Counted from the stretch's first letter, positions 23,201-31,260 are shown. The stretch is 33,227 nucleotides of DNA from an uncultured Collinsella sp. (GCA_900751755.1 CAADSP010000007.1:1-33227), one strand, 5' to 3'. The notes: a model not told the origin generated them from the sequence alone. Made by a program: numbers and translations.

Positions 23201-26200
23201 GGCGAAGAGGGCGCACCCATGCCCGCGAACGCGAGCGTGCACAACGACGCCGAAGGCAAGGTCGACTTTGGCAAGATCACCTTTACGCTCGACGACCTTA
23301 ATAAGGCTCTGGGCGAGAAGCCCGAGAAGCGCGAGCACACCTTTACCTACACCGTGGCCGAGTCCGGCGAGGTCGCTGGCGTGACCAACGACGCCAAGCC
23401 TTCGCGTACGGTTTCTTTCACCGTGACCGATGATGGCGAGGGTAATCTGAGCGTGTCCCGCAAGCCGGACGGCAACGCGGCATTTACGTTCACCAATACC
23501 TACAGCGCGACGCCTGTCGAGACGAGCGTCACCGACCAGATTACCGCGAACAAGGTCCTGACCGGGCGTGAGCTTGCTGCCGGCGAGTTCTCCTTTGAGC
23601 TGGTCGAGGGCGACAAGGTCGTCGCCAAGGGCACTAACGCTGCCGACGGCACGATTGCCATGGACAAAACCATTTACGACAAACCCGGCGAGCACACCTA
23701 CACGCTGCGCGAGGTCAACGGCGGAACCATCAGCAAGGGCATCACGTACGGCGACGCCAAGTACACCATCGAGACCACCATTACCGACAAGGGCGACGGC
23801 ACCCTCAAGGCCGAGCATGTCCTGAAGGACGCCAAGACCGCAACCTTCAAGAACACCTACAGCGTGACCCCGACCGATGCAGACCTCGACTTTGACCTGA
23901 GCAAGGCCATCGACGGTCGCGAGTGGACGGATGGGGACGAGTTCAGCTTTACCATTACCGCCCCCGATGGCGCCCCGCTACCCGATCCTGCAACCGTAAC
24001 CGTGAGCGAGTACGATGCGAAGGACGGCATTGCCGCCATCAAGTTCGGCAAGATTCGCTACACGGCTGCCGGAACCTACAAGTACGAGATCCGCGAGAAC
24101 GCGGGCAATACGGTCGGCATGACGTATGACTCCCACGTCGCGACCGCCGAAGTAACCGTGACCGAGGACGGCGATGGCAACCTGACCGCCAACGTCACCA
24201 AGAAGGAAAACGGACGCTTTACCAACACGTACCGCACTGAGCTTAACTACACCGCGGCCGGCGGTCTGTGGCTCAGCAAGTATCTGGACGGCCGCCCCAT
24301 GACCGAGGGTCAGTTCACCTTTACCGTGACACCCGCTGACGACGCTTCGGCTCGCGCGCTCGGTCTGCTGCCCGGGGCTAATAGCTTCAAGTCCCCCGCA
24401 GCGGCAGAGGCAACGGTCGGACTGATCGACATTCTGGCTGGTCATGAGGTTAAATTTACGCAAGCTGACGCCGGCAAGACCTTCAAGTACACCGTGGCCG
24501 AAAAGAACGACGGCCAGCCCGGTTACACCTACGATGACGCCGTACGCACGGTGACGATCGCCATCGTCGACGACACCGCCGGTACGCTCACTGCTACGAC
24601 GACCGTTTCCGGTGGTCCCGAGGGCACGCATGAGACGGTCCACAAGAGTGGCGAGAACAAGGTCGAGAAGGCCCTGGTGCCGTTCCACAACAGTTACAGC
24701 GCTACGACCAACACGCCTGGTGGCACCGCTGCTCAGGTCGTTGCCGCCAAGACCCTGACCGGTCGCCCGATGGTCGACGGCGAGTTCTGGTTCGGTATCG
24801 CCTATCAGGGTGAGCTTGTGGGTTATGAAAATCTCAAGCCCAATATCGGCGGGCACGTGAGCTTTGATGCGCTGCACTACGACACCAAGATGCTTGCTAA
24901 TCTTGAGGCTGCTGGGCTTGCTTATCGTACCGATAAGGACGGCAAGCTTGCCTGGACCATTAACTACACGGCCTACGAAGATTTATTCGGGCTGCCAAAT
25001 GGCGTTTCCGCTACAACGTGGAGCTTTGGCTTTAAGGTTATCGTCGTCGACAACGGTGACGGTACCCTGACGGCAACGGTCGACTACGGCGGCGTCGAGC
25101 CCTTGTTCGAGAACGTCTACGGCGCCGAGGCCGTCGATGCCGCGCTCACCGGTACTAAGAAGCTCCAGGTTGCCGAGGACCTGGCCCCGGCCGACATCAC
25201 GGGTAAGTTCACCTTTACCGTGACCGCCGACGAGGCTGGTGCCCCGATGCCCGAGCGCACGACCGCAACCAACGACGCGGCCGGCAACGTGGACTTTGGC
25301 AAGATCCACTTTACGCTCGAGGACCTCAACCGCGCCCTGGGCGTGACGGACGATGCGACCGATAAGGCCGAGGCGGACGAAGCTGACGAGGCCGAGGCCG
25401 ACGAGGCTGACGAGACCGAGGCTGAAGAGGCCGACGCTGATGCCAATGCCGACGAGCCCAGCGACGAGTCCGAGCCCGCAGCCCCCACCGCTCCGCGCTC
25501 GCACACCTTTACCTACACGGTGACCGAGTCCGGTAGCGCCCCTGGCGTGACCAACGATGCCAACGCTACGCGCAAGGTTTCCTATACCGTGACTGACGAC
25601 GGCACCGGACATCTGAGCGTCAAGCGCGAAGGCGACGACGGTGCTGCCTTCACGTTCACCAACACCTACAGCGTAACGCCCACCGATTCTGTCGTGACCG
25701 ATCAGGTCAAGACGGTCAAGCGTCTGACCGGACGCGACCTTGCAGCCGGCGAGTTCACATTTGATCTGCTCGAGGACGACGTGGTTGTCGCAAGCGGCAC
25801 CAACGACGCCAACGGCACTGTGACACTGAGCCCGATCCGCTACGAGGCGCCCGGCACGCACACGTACACGCTGCGCGAGGCTTGCCCCAATGCGCTCGGC
25901 CTGTACAAGGGCGTCACCTATGACGGTACGACCTACACCGTCGTGGCCACCGTCTCTGACAACGGCGATGGCACGCTGGCCGTGACGCACAAGCTCGAGG
26001 GAACCACCGAGTCGGCTGGTTTTACCAACAAGTATCACGCCATGCCCACCCAAGTCTCCATCGGCGCCATCAAGGTGCTCGAGGGACGCGAGCTCAAGAA
26101 GGACGAGTTTAGCTTTAAGCTCGTTGGCGAGGGCATCGAGTCCACCGTCACCAACGATGCCGACGGTAAGATCAGCTTCGACAAGTTTGAGTACGACGAG

Positions 26201-26569
26201 CCCGGTACGCACGTCTACACCATCAGCGAGGTCAAGGGCGACGAGGTCGGTATGACCTACGACAAGTCCGTCTTTACCGTGACCGTCAACGTGGTCGATG
26301 ACGGCGAGGGCAACCTCAAGGCGAACGCCGCCTTTACCAAGGGCGACAAGAGCGTCGAGGGTATCGTGTTCAACAACACGCACAAGAAACCCGAGACGCC
26401 CGTGCCGACGCCCGATCCCGGCACGCCCAAGACCGTGACGAATATCGTCAAGACGGTCAAGGGTTTCCTGCCCACCACGGGTGACCAGCAGGCCGCCGCT
26501 CTGCTTATGACATTTGTCATCGCCATGGCCGGCGTCGGAGCTCTGGTCTGGGGTATCCGTAAGCGCTAG
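20249..26569 (+). CDS. Giant LPxTG-anchored surface protein: vWFA domain plus ten pilin-type isopeptide repeats
   Basis: Cell-wall adhesin-like protein of 2106 residues. A signal peptide (GLLAVILAVVLVLPAAAFA) is followed by a vWFA domain with MIDAS DASGS (121-125), TPAGATRADNG and VVFFTDGTPT, and by a stalk to about residue 690. Ten domains of the Spy0128/FctA pilin isopeptide-linkage or Cna-B type follow, starting near 695, 820, 955, 1092, 1212, 1333, 1493, 1632, 1814 and 1937. Each has an early Lys (K-x-L-x-G-R or similar), an internal Glu strand (YTYEVRE, YTVAE) and a closing Asn (FTNTY, FENVY, FHNSY). This fits intramolecular Lys-Asn bonds. LPTTG (2074-2078), a hydrophobic helix and RKR end it, so a sortase should attach it to peptidoglycan; none is in view. 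AAGGGAG precedes the ATG. It is probably an adhesin or pilus-tip-like protein; the ligand is unknown. Confidence 0.95.
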   Translation: MSKYTRGLLAVILAVVLVLPAAAFAMLPEANARSSTGMDGPTMAGKVVDPDTSGRWEIWAAGHGGNKVTTQNVGRIWTDKTVKATEENEESDFLTTLSAMSSTSNSTVTVTTPLDIVMVLDASGSMDHEMGGGDPTRRIDALESAASSFIDAIAKQNEGIEGVDRQHKVAIVKFAGKTSNNIGNETYRDGGYTYNYTQVMKDLTDCSGGNVKALKHRIAQITPAGATRADNGLQLAEGITSGRADAKKIVVFFTDGTPTKIDKFDPTVANAAVAAAKNMKDSKATVYTIGIFDGADPSAGIQDSGKSQKENKFMQAVSSNYPNATAWDTHGARAENADYYKSATNAEELKKVFDDISQAITSEAPYPTEIHKGYDETNSGYITFTDELGDFMQVDSFTEVVINGTPFTNPSKTVNKETKTDTYEFDGKAKDLLITAQRAGDDNPQKGDIVTVNIPASLIPLSHFKTVDGKFSVDTVKPIQVKYASSVKKVALDNLFTPEKVAGLKDYIEHNTTVVDGTKTVNFFANKWSGGALGDTVANFEPADTNRYYYFQKQTPIYTDKDCTQPAKNSLAEKGTYYYKDEFEERGENGEAKPATAVIEFIGGDAAKFAGAIVPDENGNLVFSVGTARLAFIDELHTTKDSVGGNQTVTATDVLNPKWNNVSAKATATHVNSYLGNNGKISFNVTPVTVNTKAKFGLTKVLEGREWTNEDKFKFELAATSENDAPMPAPATATVTNADLDDNGRAAIDFGEITYNKSGEYTYEVREVKGDAGGVTYSKNVATFKVTVTVNAKGELKADVEKTSGETKFTNTYSAKTETPLTLEAAKTLSGRPMADDEFKFALSYAGHDEVLLNATNKGGKVEFGPLTYTTKSLAKLVEEDKASLDASSDKPTWTIHYIAAEQTGKLPAGVSATVSAIDACVTVVDNGDGTLTATAVYGDAGNEFVNTYTAAPAEASLVGKKSLQVPVGLTPADITGKFTFTVAGEEGAPMPANASVHNDAEGKVDFGKITFTLDDLNKALGEKPEKREHTFTYTVAESGEVAGVTNDAKPSRTVSFTVTDDGEGNLSVSRKPDGNAAFTFTNTYSATPVETSVTDQITANKVLTGRELAAGEFSFELVEGDKVVAKGTNAADGTIAMDKTIYDKPGEHTYTLREVNGGTISKGITYGDAKYTIETTITDKGDGTLKAEHVLKDAKTATFKNTYSVTPTDADLDFDLSKAIDGREWTDGDEFSFTITAPDGAPLPDPATVTVSEYDAKDGIAAIKFGKIRYTAAGTYKYEIRENAGNTVGMTYDSHVATAEVTVTEDGDGNLTANVTKKENGRFTNTYRTELNYTAAGGLWLSKYLDGRPMTEGQFTFTVTPADDASARALGLLPGANSFKSPAAAEATVGLIDILAGHEVKFTQADAGKTFKYTVAEKNDGQPGYTYDDAVRTVTIAIVDDTAGTLTATTTVSGGPEGTHETVHKSGENKVEKALVPFHNSYSATTNTPGGTAAQVVAAKTLTGRPMVDGEFWFGIAYQGELVGYENLKPNIGGHVSFDALHYDTKMLANLEAAGLAYRTDKDGKLAWTINYTAYEDLFGLPNGVSATTWSFGFKVIVVDNGDGTLTATVDYGGVEPLFENVYGAEAVDAALTGTKKLQVAEDLAPADITGKFTFTVTADEAGAPMPERTTATNDAAGNVDFGKIHFTLEDLNRALGVTDDATDKAEADEADEAEADEADETEAEEADADANADEPSDESEPAAPTAPRSHTFTYTVTESGSAPGVTNDANATRKVSYTVTDDGTGHLSVKREGDDGAAFTFTNTYSVTPTDSVVTDQVKTVKRLTGRDLAAGEFTFDLLEDDVVVASGTNDANGTVTLSPIRYEAPGTHTYTLREACPNALGLYKGVTYDGTTYTVVATVSDNGDGTLAVTHKLEGTTESAGFTNKYHAMPTQVSIGAIKVLEGRELKKDEFSFKLVGEGIESTVTNDADGKISFDKFEYDEPGTHVYTISEVKGDEVGMTYDKSVFTVTVNVVDDGEGNLKANAAFTKGDKSVEGIVFNNTHKKPETPVPTPDPGTPKTVTNIVKTVKGFLPTTGDQQAAALLMTFVIAMAGVGALVWGIRKR

Positions 26570-26582
26570 GCACGTCGACAGC

Positions 26583-26606
26583 GCCCGGGGCCAAAAGGCC
26601 CCGGGC
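26583..26606 (+). terminator. GC hairpin just after the surface-protein gene
   Basis: The perfect stem GCCCGGGGCC-AAAA-GGCCCCGGGC starts 13 bases past the stop, without a T-run. It is similar in form to the hairpin after the hydrogenase operon (AAAA loop, GC arms). Confidence 0.6.
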
Positions 26607-26650
26607 GGCTGGCGGGGAGCCAGAACACAGCCCCCACCCCCACCCCCAGC

Positions 26651-26689
26651 CGCCACGGAGGCATCTCCCTCCTCCGTGGTGGCGCTTTT
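26651..26689 (+). terminator. Probable rho-independent terminator of the surface-protein gene
   Basis: CCACGGAGG (26653-26661) pairs perfectly with CCTCCGTGG (26671-26679), extended by CGCC/GGCG with a bulged T, then CTTTTG. It is the second hairpin after the gene and the one with a T-run. Confidence 0.65.
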
Positions 26690-26707
26690 GTGCGTAGGGG
26701 GGGAGGA

Positions 26708-26871
26708 CCGCCACGAAATCGGCCCATCTACTACGTTTAGTCCCTTACCCCCAACCATGCCGAAAAGCGCGAAAACAAAACCGCAGGTAGAACGCCTGCG
26801 GTTTTGTTCAAAACGAAGGTATGGTTAGGGGTATCGAGTCAAACGTAGTAGATGGGCCGATTTCGTGGCGG
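26708..26871. repeat. Long inverted-repeat element 2 (right of the surface gene), perfect 31-bp arms
   Basis: Arms 26708-26738 and 26841-26871 are exact complements over 31 bases (start CCGCCACGAAATCGGCCCAT). An inner hairpin at 26774-26808 has perfect 14-bp arms (AACAAAACCGCAGG) and loop TAGAACG. The middle layer (CCCTTACCCCCAACCATGCC and GGTATGGTTAGGGGTATCGA) also pairs with few mismatches. The core is shared with elements 1 and 3, but the outer arms are a different sequence. Confidence 0.92.
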
Positions 26872-26891
26872 GCGGTTTCGGCTGATCCATT

Positions 26892-26928
26892 GGGGACGGA
26901 GGAAAACGGCTCATAACGGCTCATTTTG
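26892..26928 (+). repeat. Dispersed block GGGGACGGAGGAAAACGG, copy C
   Basis: Identical to copy B over GGGGACGGAGGAAAACGG. A CTCATAACGG duplication follows, before CTCATTTTG. It lies between inverted-repeat elements 2 and 3. Confidence 0.75.
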
Positions 26929-26972
26929 GTCCCGCGAGGCTGGCGGAGACACTCGTGCAGGGCCGCCCGAAC

Positions 26973-27124
26973 AAAACTATGCCGGTTTACTACGATGAAT
27001 CCGAGATTCCTGACCACACCCGCATTTTTGCAAATATCGCAAGTGTTCTACCTGCGGTTTTGTAAGTGCGCAATTTGCCGTGGTCGGAGATATGCGGTTC
27101 ATCGTAGTAAACCGGCATAGTTTT
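26973..27124. repeat. Long inverted-repeat element 3, perfect 27-bp arms
   Basis: Arms 26973-26999 and 27098-27124 are exact complements over 27 bases. The first 13 (AAAACTATGCCGG) match element 1, then the sequence diverges while pairing is kept. The core, in reverse orientation, contains CAAAACCGCAGGTAGAAC (about 27042-27063 on the minus strand). The right flank GAAATGGCATCAAATTGG resembles that of element 1. It ends about 30 bases before the stop of the minus-strand response regulator. Confidence 0.92.
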
Positions 27125-27155
27125 GAAATGGCATCAAATTGGCGGCAGCCAGCGG

Positions 27156-27785
27156 CTAGCCTCGCAGATAGGCGATGGCGATTTGGGTGCGGTTGCGTAG
27201 CCCCATTTTGGCTAGGATTGAGCTGATGTGGTTGCGCACCGTGCCTTCTCCCATATAAGCCGTGGCGGCAATCTCCTTGTTGTCGAGGCCGCGGGCGATG
27301 AGCTCGGCGACTTCGAACTCGCGGTCGGTCAGACCGGCAAAGGCCGCGGGCCGGCGGGTCGCACCGGCTTCAGCGTCCGCCCCATCAAAGTCGACATCCT
27401 CGATCGCCTTGCCCTCGAGCACGCGTTTGCCGTCCATGACCTGTGCCAACGCCGGCGGAATGGCGGCGACATCGGTCTTGATCAGGTAACCGCGGGCGCC
27501 CAGCTTGAGCGCCGACACAATGTACTCGTCATCCGAGAACGTCGTCAGAAACACCACGCGCGCCGCAGGGTCGTGCTCAAGGATCTCGCGCGCGGCCGAA
27601 AGGCCGTCGCGTCCCGGCATCTGGATGTCGAGCAGCGCGATATCGGGTGCGTGCTCGGCGTAGAGCGCCACCGCATCGTTGCCGTTGGCGCCGGTGCCCA
27701 CCACCTCGATCTGCGGCTGGGCGCCCAGGATAATCTTGAGCGAATCGACCACTAAGTGGTCGTCGTCGACAACGATGAGCCTCAT
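27156..27785 (-). CDS. NarL/LuxR-family response regulator
   Basis: DNA-binding response regulator of a two-component system, 209 residues. The receiver domain has the acidic pair in VVDDDH, phospho-acceptor D53 in ALLDIQMPGRDG, the switch Thr in VVFLTTFSDDEY and Lys in GYLIKTD. After a linker comes the LuxR-type HTH: LTDREFEVAELIARGLDNKE, then GTVRNHISSILAKMGLRNRT. It overlaps the histidine kinase gene upstream by four bases (ATGA), so the two are translated together. The probable target is the divergent ABC exporter at 29125-32452; this is inferred from position. Confidence 0.95.
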   Translation of the reverse strand: MRLIVVDDDHLVVDSLKIILGAQPQIEVVGTGANGNDAVALYAEHAPDIALLDIQMPGRDGLSAAREILEHDPAARVVFLTTFSDDEYIVSALKLGARGYLIKTDVAAIPPALAQVMDGKRVLEGKAIEDVDFDGADAEAGATRRPAAFAGLTDREFEVAELIARGLDNKEIAATAYMGEGTVRNHISSILAKMGLRNRTQIAIAYLRG

Positions 27786-28927
27786 CGGCCCTCATCTCCT
27801 TGCTGTTTGGGAACGGTGGCAAACACGCGCCAGCCGCCGGCGCCGGCACGCGGGCCGGCGGAGAAGGTGCCGCCAAGCGCCTCGATGCGCTCGCGCATGG
27901 AGGCAAGCCCCATGCCCTTCGCGGCGTCGCGGCTGCTTGCTTGGACCCCGCCCGCGCCATCGTCGGTAACGATGAGCTGGTAAAACGACGGATGCTCCAT
28001 GCATCGTACAGTGACGGTCTGGGCGCATGCGTGGCGCATGGTATTGGAGAGCGCCTCGCGCAGGACCGCCGCAAAGCAGTTGGCGACGTTTGCGGGCGCA
28101 TGCTCGGCCAATAATTCAAGCTCAATCTGCGGGCCGCCGTCCGAACGCGCGCCTTCAACAATGCGTTCGAGCTGCACGGAAAGGTCGACGGCGTTGTCGT
28201 TGAGCGCGTGGACGCTGGTGCGCACAAGCTGGAGCGCCTCGTCAACCGTGCGTTTGACGCCGGCGAAATCGGCGGCGACGCCGGGCTCGTCGGCGTGAAC
28301 CACGCGCAGGGCTTCGGCCTGCAGTGAGGCGCGCGTGAGCTGGTGCCCGACGTTATCGTGGATCTCGCGCGCGATGCGGGCGCGTTCGGCGAGCGTCGCG
28401 AGCTCGACTTCGTAGTCCTGGCGGTCGGCGAGGTCGCGGTTGCGTGCCTCGAGTGCCAGGGCGCGTTCTTGCAGCTCGTCGCGGGTACGGCGCATGCGCT
28501 GTTGCTCGCGCTCCAGCTGGGCGGTACGTAGCGATAGCAAGGTGGCAGCAACCGAAAGGATGGCGGTCAGCAGGAGCGTTCGGGTGGTGAGCGCGCCGCC
28601 GCGAAGGTCCGCGACAAGCGCAAAAGCAAAGACGGAGCCAATGCCCAGCGCGACCCAGGCGTGTTCGCGGCGCACGCGTCGCGCGATGTCATAGAGAGCG
28701 AGAGGTGCAAACGGCACAAACGGCGGCACGAAGACAGCCGCGATGATGTAAACGTAACTCGCGGTCTCGCTTGTGCGGCGCGTGCGTTCCTCCTGTGCGA
28801 CCTCGGCCAGCGAGGTGGAGATAACTCCAAGGCAAAACGCCGCGACCAGGCGAGCGTCCACGGCAAGGCCCATGGCGGCCGCAATGCAGCACGCCAGCAC
28901 GATCGATTTGTCGAAAAGCCTGTTCAT
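27782..28927 (-). CDS. Sensor histidine kinase (HisKA_3 / NarX-type)
   Basis: Membrane sensor kinase, 381 residues, partner of the NarL-type regulator. The N-terminal 135 residues form about four to five hydrophobic segments with no large external domain, so it likely senses in or at the membrane. A coiled-coil-like stretch (REQQRMRRTRDELQERALAL) leads to the phospho-acceptor H190 in ERARIAREIHDNVGHQL, typical of the HisKA_3 family. The ATPase domain has AVLREALSNTMRHA (N box), VTDDGAGG and GMGLASMRERIEALGG. ATG 28927 begins at a natural hydrophobic N terminus. Upstream in-frame codons are Arg/Cys-rich and unlikely to be coding. It is divergent from the ABC exporter genes with about 197 bp between. 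Confidence 0.93.
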   Translation of the reverse strand: MNRLFDKSIVLACCIAAAMGLAVDARLVAAFCLGVISTSLAEVAQEERTRRTSETASYVYIIAAVFVPPFVPFAPLALYDIARRVRREHAWVALGIGSVFAFALVADLRGGALTTRTLLLTAILSVAATLLSLRTAQLEREQQRMRRTRDELQERALALEARNRDLADRQDYEVELATLAERARIAREIHDNVGHQLTRASLQAEALRVVHADEPGVAADFAGVKRTVDEALQLVRTSVHALNDNAVDLSVQLERIVEGARSDGGPQIELELLAEHAPANVANCFAAVLREALSNTMRHACAQTVTVRCMEHPSFYQLIVTDDGAGGVQASSRDAAKGMGLASMRERIEALGGTFSAGPRAGAGGWRVFATVPKQQGDEGR

Positions 28928-29124
28928 AAGGGTATTGTACGCGAAGCCGCGCGTGGTGGAGGGACCGCCTGCGCAACTGTGACATTCCTCCCGCGCGGCA
29001 AAGCGGGGACGTCGGCAGGCCGCACGACCAAGCCACGCACTCGTGACAAAGCTCACTGGTGCGCGCCGGCGGCTCCTGCGATGATGCAATCGTACCGGGC
29101 CGCAATCAACAGAAGGGCCGCCTC

Positions 29125-30063
29125 ATGACAGATATCGTCCGCGTCGAAAACCTCGTCAAGCGCTACGACGACCTTATCGCGCTTGACCACTTTAACCTCA
29201 GCATCGTCCCCGGCGAGATCTTTGGCCTGCTGGGCCCCAACGGCTCGGGCAAGACCACGTCCATCAACTGCATCCTGCAGCTGCTCGCCTACGACAAGGG
29301 CACCATCGAGCTGTTCGGCGAGCCCATGACGCCCGCCCGCTACGACCTCAAGCGCCGCATCGGCGTGGTCCCGCAGCAAGTTGCGGTGTTTGACGAGCTT
29401 ACCGTGCGCGAGAACATCGACTATTTCTGTAGCCTCTACGTTAACGACCGCAAGCGCCGCCGCGCGCTGGTGGACGAGGCGATCGACTTTGTGGGCTTGG
29501 GCGACTTTACCAAGTTTCGCCCCGGCAAGCTCTCGGGCGGCCTGGCGCGTCGCCTCAACATTGCCTGCGGCATTGCGCACAAGCCCGAGCTCATCTTCTT
29601 TGACGAGCCTACGGTGGCAGTCGACCCGCAGAGTCGCAACGCCATCCTGGAGGGCATCTGCCGCTTGCGCGACGAGGGCGCCACGGTGGTGTATACCAGC
29701 CATTACATGGAGGAAGTCGAGCAGATTTGCAGCCGCATCATGATCATGGACGGCGGCCGCGTGCTGGCGCAGGGCACCAACGACGAGCTCAAGCGCATGA
29801 TTCAGATGGGCGAGCGCGTGACGGTCGAGGTCGGCGCCGTCGAGTCGGCCACGGTCGAGCGGCTGCGCGCCCTCGAGCACGTGCTTTCAGTCGAGCTGTC
29901 CGGCGGCGAGCTCGTCTGCACCTGTGAAGCGAGCCCGCATAACCTGGTCGACATCCTCGACACGCTGCGCGCCGCCGACGTGGCGCTCGGCCGCGTGTGG
30001 AGCGAGCCGCCGACCCTCAACGACGTGTTCCTCGAGATCACCGGCCGCGAGCTGCGCGACTAG
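29125..30063 (+). CDS. ABC exporter ATP-binding protein
   Basis: ATPase of a two-permease ABC-2 exporter, 312 residues. Walker A is GPNGSGKTT (37-45), with a Q-loop in VVPQQVAVFDELTVRENIDY. The signature LSGGLARRLNIACG and Walker B LIFFDEPTVAVDPQ follow, then the H-loop in YTSHYMEEVEQ. The C-terminal 80 residues are the regulatory extension common in drug and bacteriocin exporters of the CcmA/DrrA type. The start is ATG 29125 with AGAAGGG upstream; an in-frame ATG 66 bases earlier lacks support. It is followed nine bases later by the first permease gene. The substrate is unknown. Confidence 0.94.
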   Translation: MTDIVRVENLVKRYDDLIALDHFNLSIVPGEIFGLLGPNGSGKTTSINCILQLLAYDKGTIELFGEPMTPARYDLKRRIGVVPQQVAVFDELTVRENIDYFCSLYVNDRKRRRALVDEAIDFVGLGDFTKFRPGKLSGGLARRLNIACGIAHKPELIFFDEPTVAVDPQSRNAILEGICRLRDEGATVVYTSHYMEEVEQICSRIMIMDGGRVLAQGTNDELKRMIQMGERVTVEVGAVESATVERLRALEHVLSVELSGGELVCTCEASPHNLVDILDTLRAADVALGRVWSEPPTLNDVFLEITGRELRD

Positions 30064-30072
30064 GGGGCGGTC

Positions 30073-31260
30073 ATGTTCAACACCATCATCGCCACGGTCA
30101 AGACGCTGCTGCGCCGGCCGAGCACGTGGGTTTGGGGCGCTCTCTTTCCCATCGCGCTTTCCACGATGTTCATGTTTATGTTTGCGAACCTCAGCTCCGA
30201 CGGCACGGTCGATCCGGTGCCGGTTGCCATCGTGGCGGACGAGGCCTGGGATGCCTCGACCTTTAAGGACGTGGCGACGTCGCTTGCCAAGGAGGGCGAC
30301 GACCAACTGCTCGAGATCCACGAGTGCGACGACACAGCCGACGCGAGCCGTGCGCTTAAGGCCGGCGAGGTCGCGGGCATCTATACGGTCGACGACGCGG
30401 GCACGCCCAAACTCACGTTGCTTTCGAGCTACGACAGCTCGCGTGCCTCATCGGTGCTCACCGACCGCAGCATTCTGGAGACGGTGGCAAGCTCGTATAC
30501 GCAAAACGCCGAGCTCATGTCCCAGATTGCCCAGGACAGCCCGGCGGCGCTCGCCGACCCGGAGGCGGTTGCGCGCGCCCTGTCGCTAGAGGGCGGTACC
30601 CGTCGCGTGAGCCTGACGCGCACCACGCCCGATGGCACGGTCATCTACTACTACGCGCTCTTTGGTCTGGTGGCGATGATGTCTGCCGAGTTTGCCGCCT
30701 TGAGCGTCGTCGATTTGCAGCCCAATCTGTCGGGCCTTGGCGCGCGTCGCTGCGTGGGCGGTCTTTCCAAGACGGCGTCGCTGGCTGGCATCTTTGTCGG
30801 CTCGTGGTTGGTCTCCTTTGCTTCGATGGTGATCGCGATCGGCTACGTGCGCCTAGTCGTGGGCGTCGACTTTGGCGGGCGCGAGGGGCTGTGTTTGGCG
30901 GGCGCCGCCGCTTCCGCGCTTGCCGCCACGGGCCTGGGACTCTTTGTGGGCACGCTTCCCGTTAAGGGCGGCAAGGCGTCCAAGTCCGGCATCCTCACGG
31001 GCTTTGCTACCACGTGCGCCCTGTTCGCCGGCCTCTACGGCGAGCCGGCGATGGCGCTTGCCGACGACGTCGCCCGCGCCTGCCCGGCTGAGTGCTGGCT
31101 CAACCCCGTCAAGCTTATCTGCGACATGTTCAACCGCCTGTATTTCTTTGAAGACTTGGGACCTTTTGCCGTTCGCGCGGGCGCGCTGGTCCTCATGACG
31201 CTGGTGTTTGTTGCCGCCGCCACGCTGATTTTTGGAAGGAGCCGCTATGAGCACCTTTAA
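30073..31260 (+). CDS. ABC-2 type exporter permease, first
   Basis: Membrane subunit of 395 residues. It has one N-terminal membrane helix (TWVWGALFPIALSTMFMFMF), an extracytoplasmic loop of about 150 residues (roughly 40-190), and then five to six membrane helices from YYYALFGLVAMMSAEFAALS onwards. This is the ABC-2 (YhgE/Pip-like or ABC2_membrane_3) topology. The conserved-looking cytoplasmic segment LGARRCVGGLSKTASLAG follows the second helix. Its stop lies inside the next gene, with a 14-base overlap. With its homologue downstream it probably forms a heterodimeric channel energised by the ATPase at 29125. Confidence 0.9.
   Translation: MFNTIIATVKTLLRRPSTWVWGALFPIALSTMFMFMFANLSSDGTVDPVPVAIVADEAWDASTFKDVATSLAKEGDDQLLEIHECDDTADASRALKAGEVAGIYTVDDAGTPKLTLLSSYDSSRASSVLTDRSILETVASSYTQNAELMSQIAQDSPAALADPEAVARALSLEGGTRRVSLTRTTPDGTVIYYYALFGLVAMMSAEFAALSVVDLQPNLSGLGARRCVGGLSKTASLAGIFVGSWLVSFASMVIAIGYVRLVVGVDFGGREGLCLAGAAASALAATGLGLFVGTLPVKGGKASKSGILTGFATTCALFAGLYGEPAMALADDVARACPAECWLNPVKLICDMFNRLYFFEDLGPFAVRAGALVLMTLVFVAAATLIFGRSRYEHL

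Noticed and set aside
24983..26758. 591-codon minus-strand open frame opposite the surface-protein gene
   Set aside because: It is a shadow created by GC-rich codons of the repeat domains, with no ribosome site or protein motifs.
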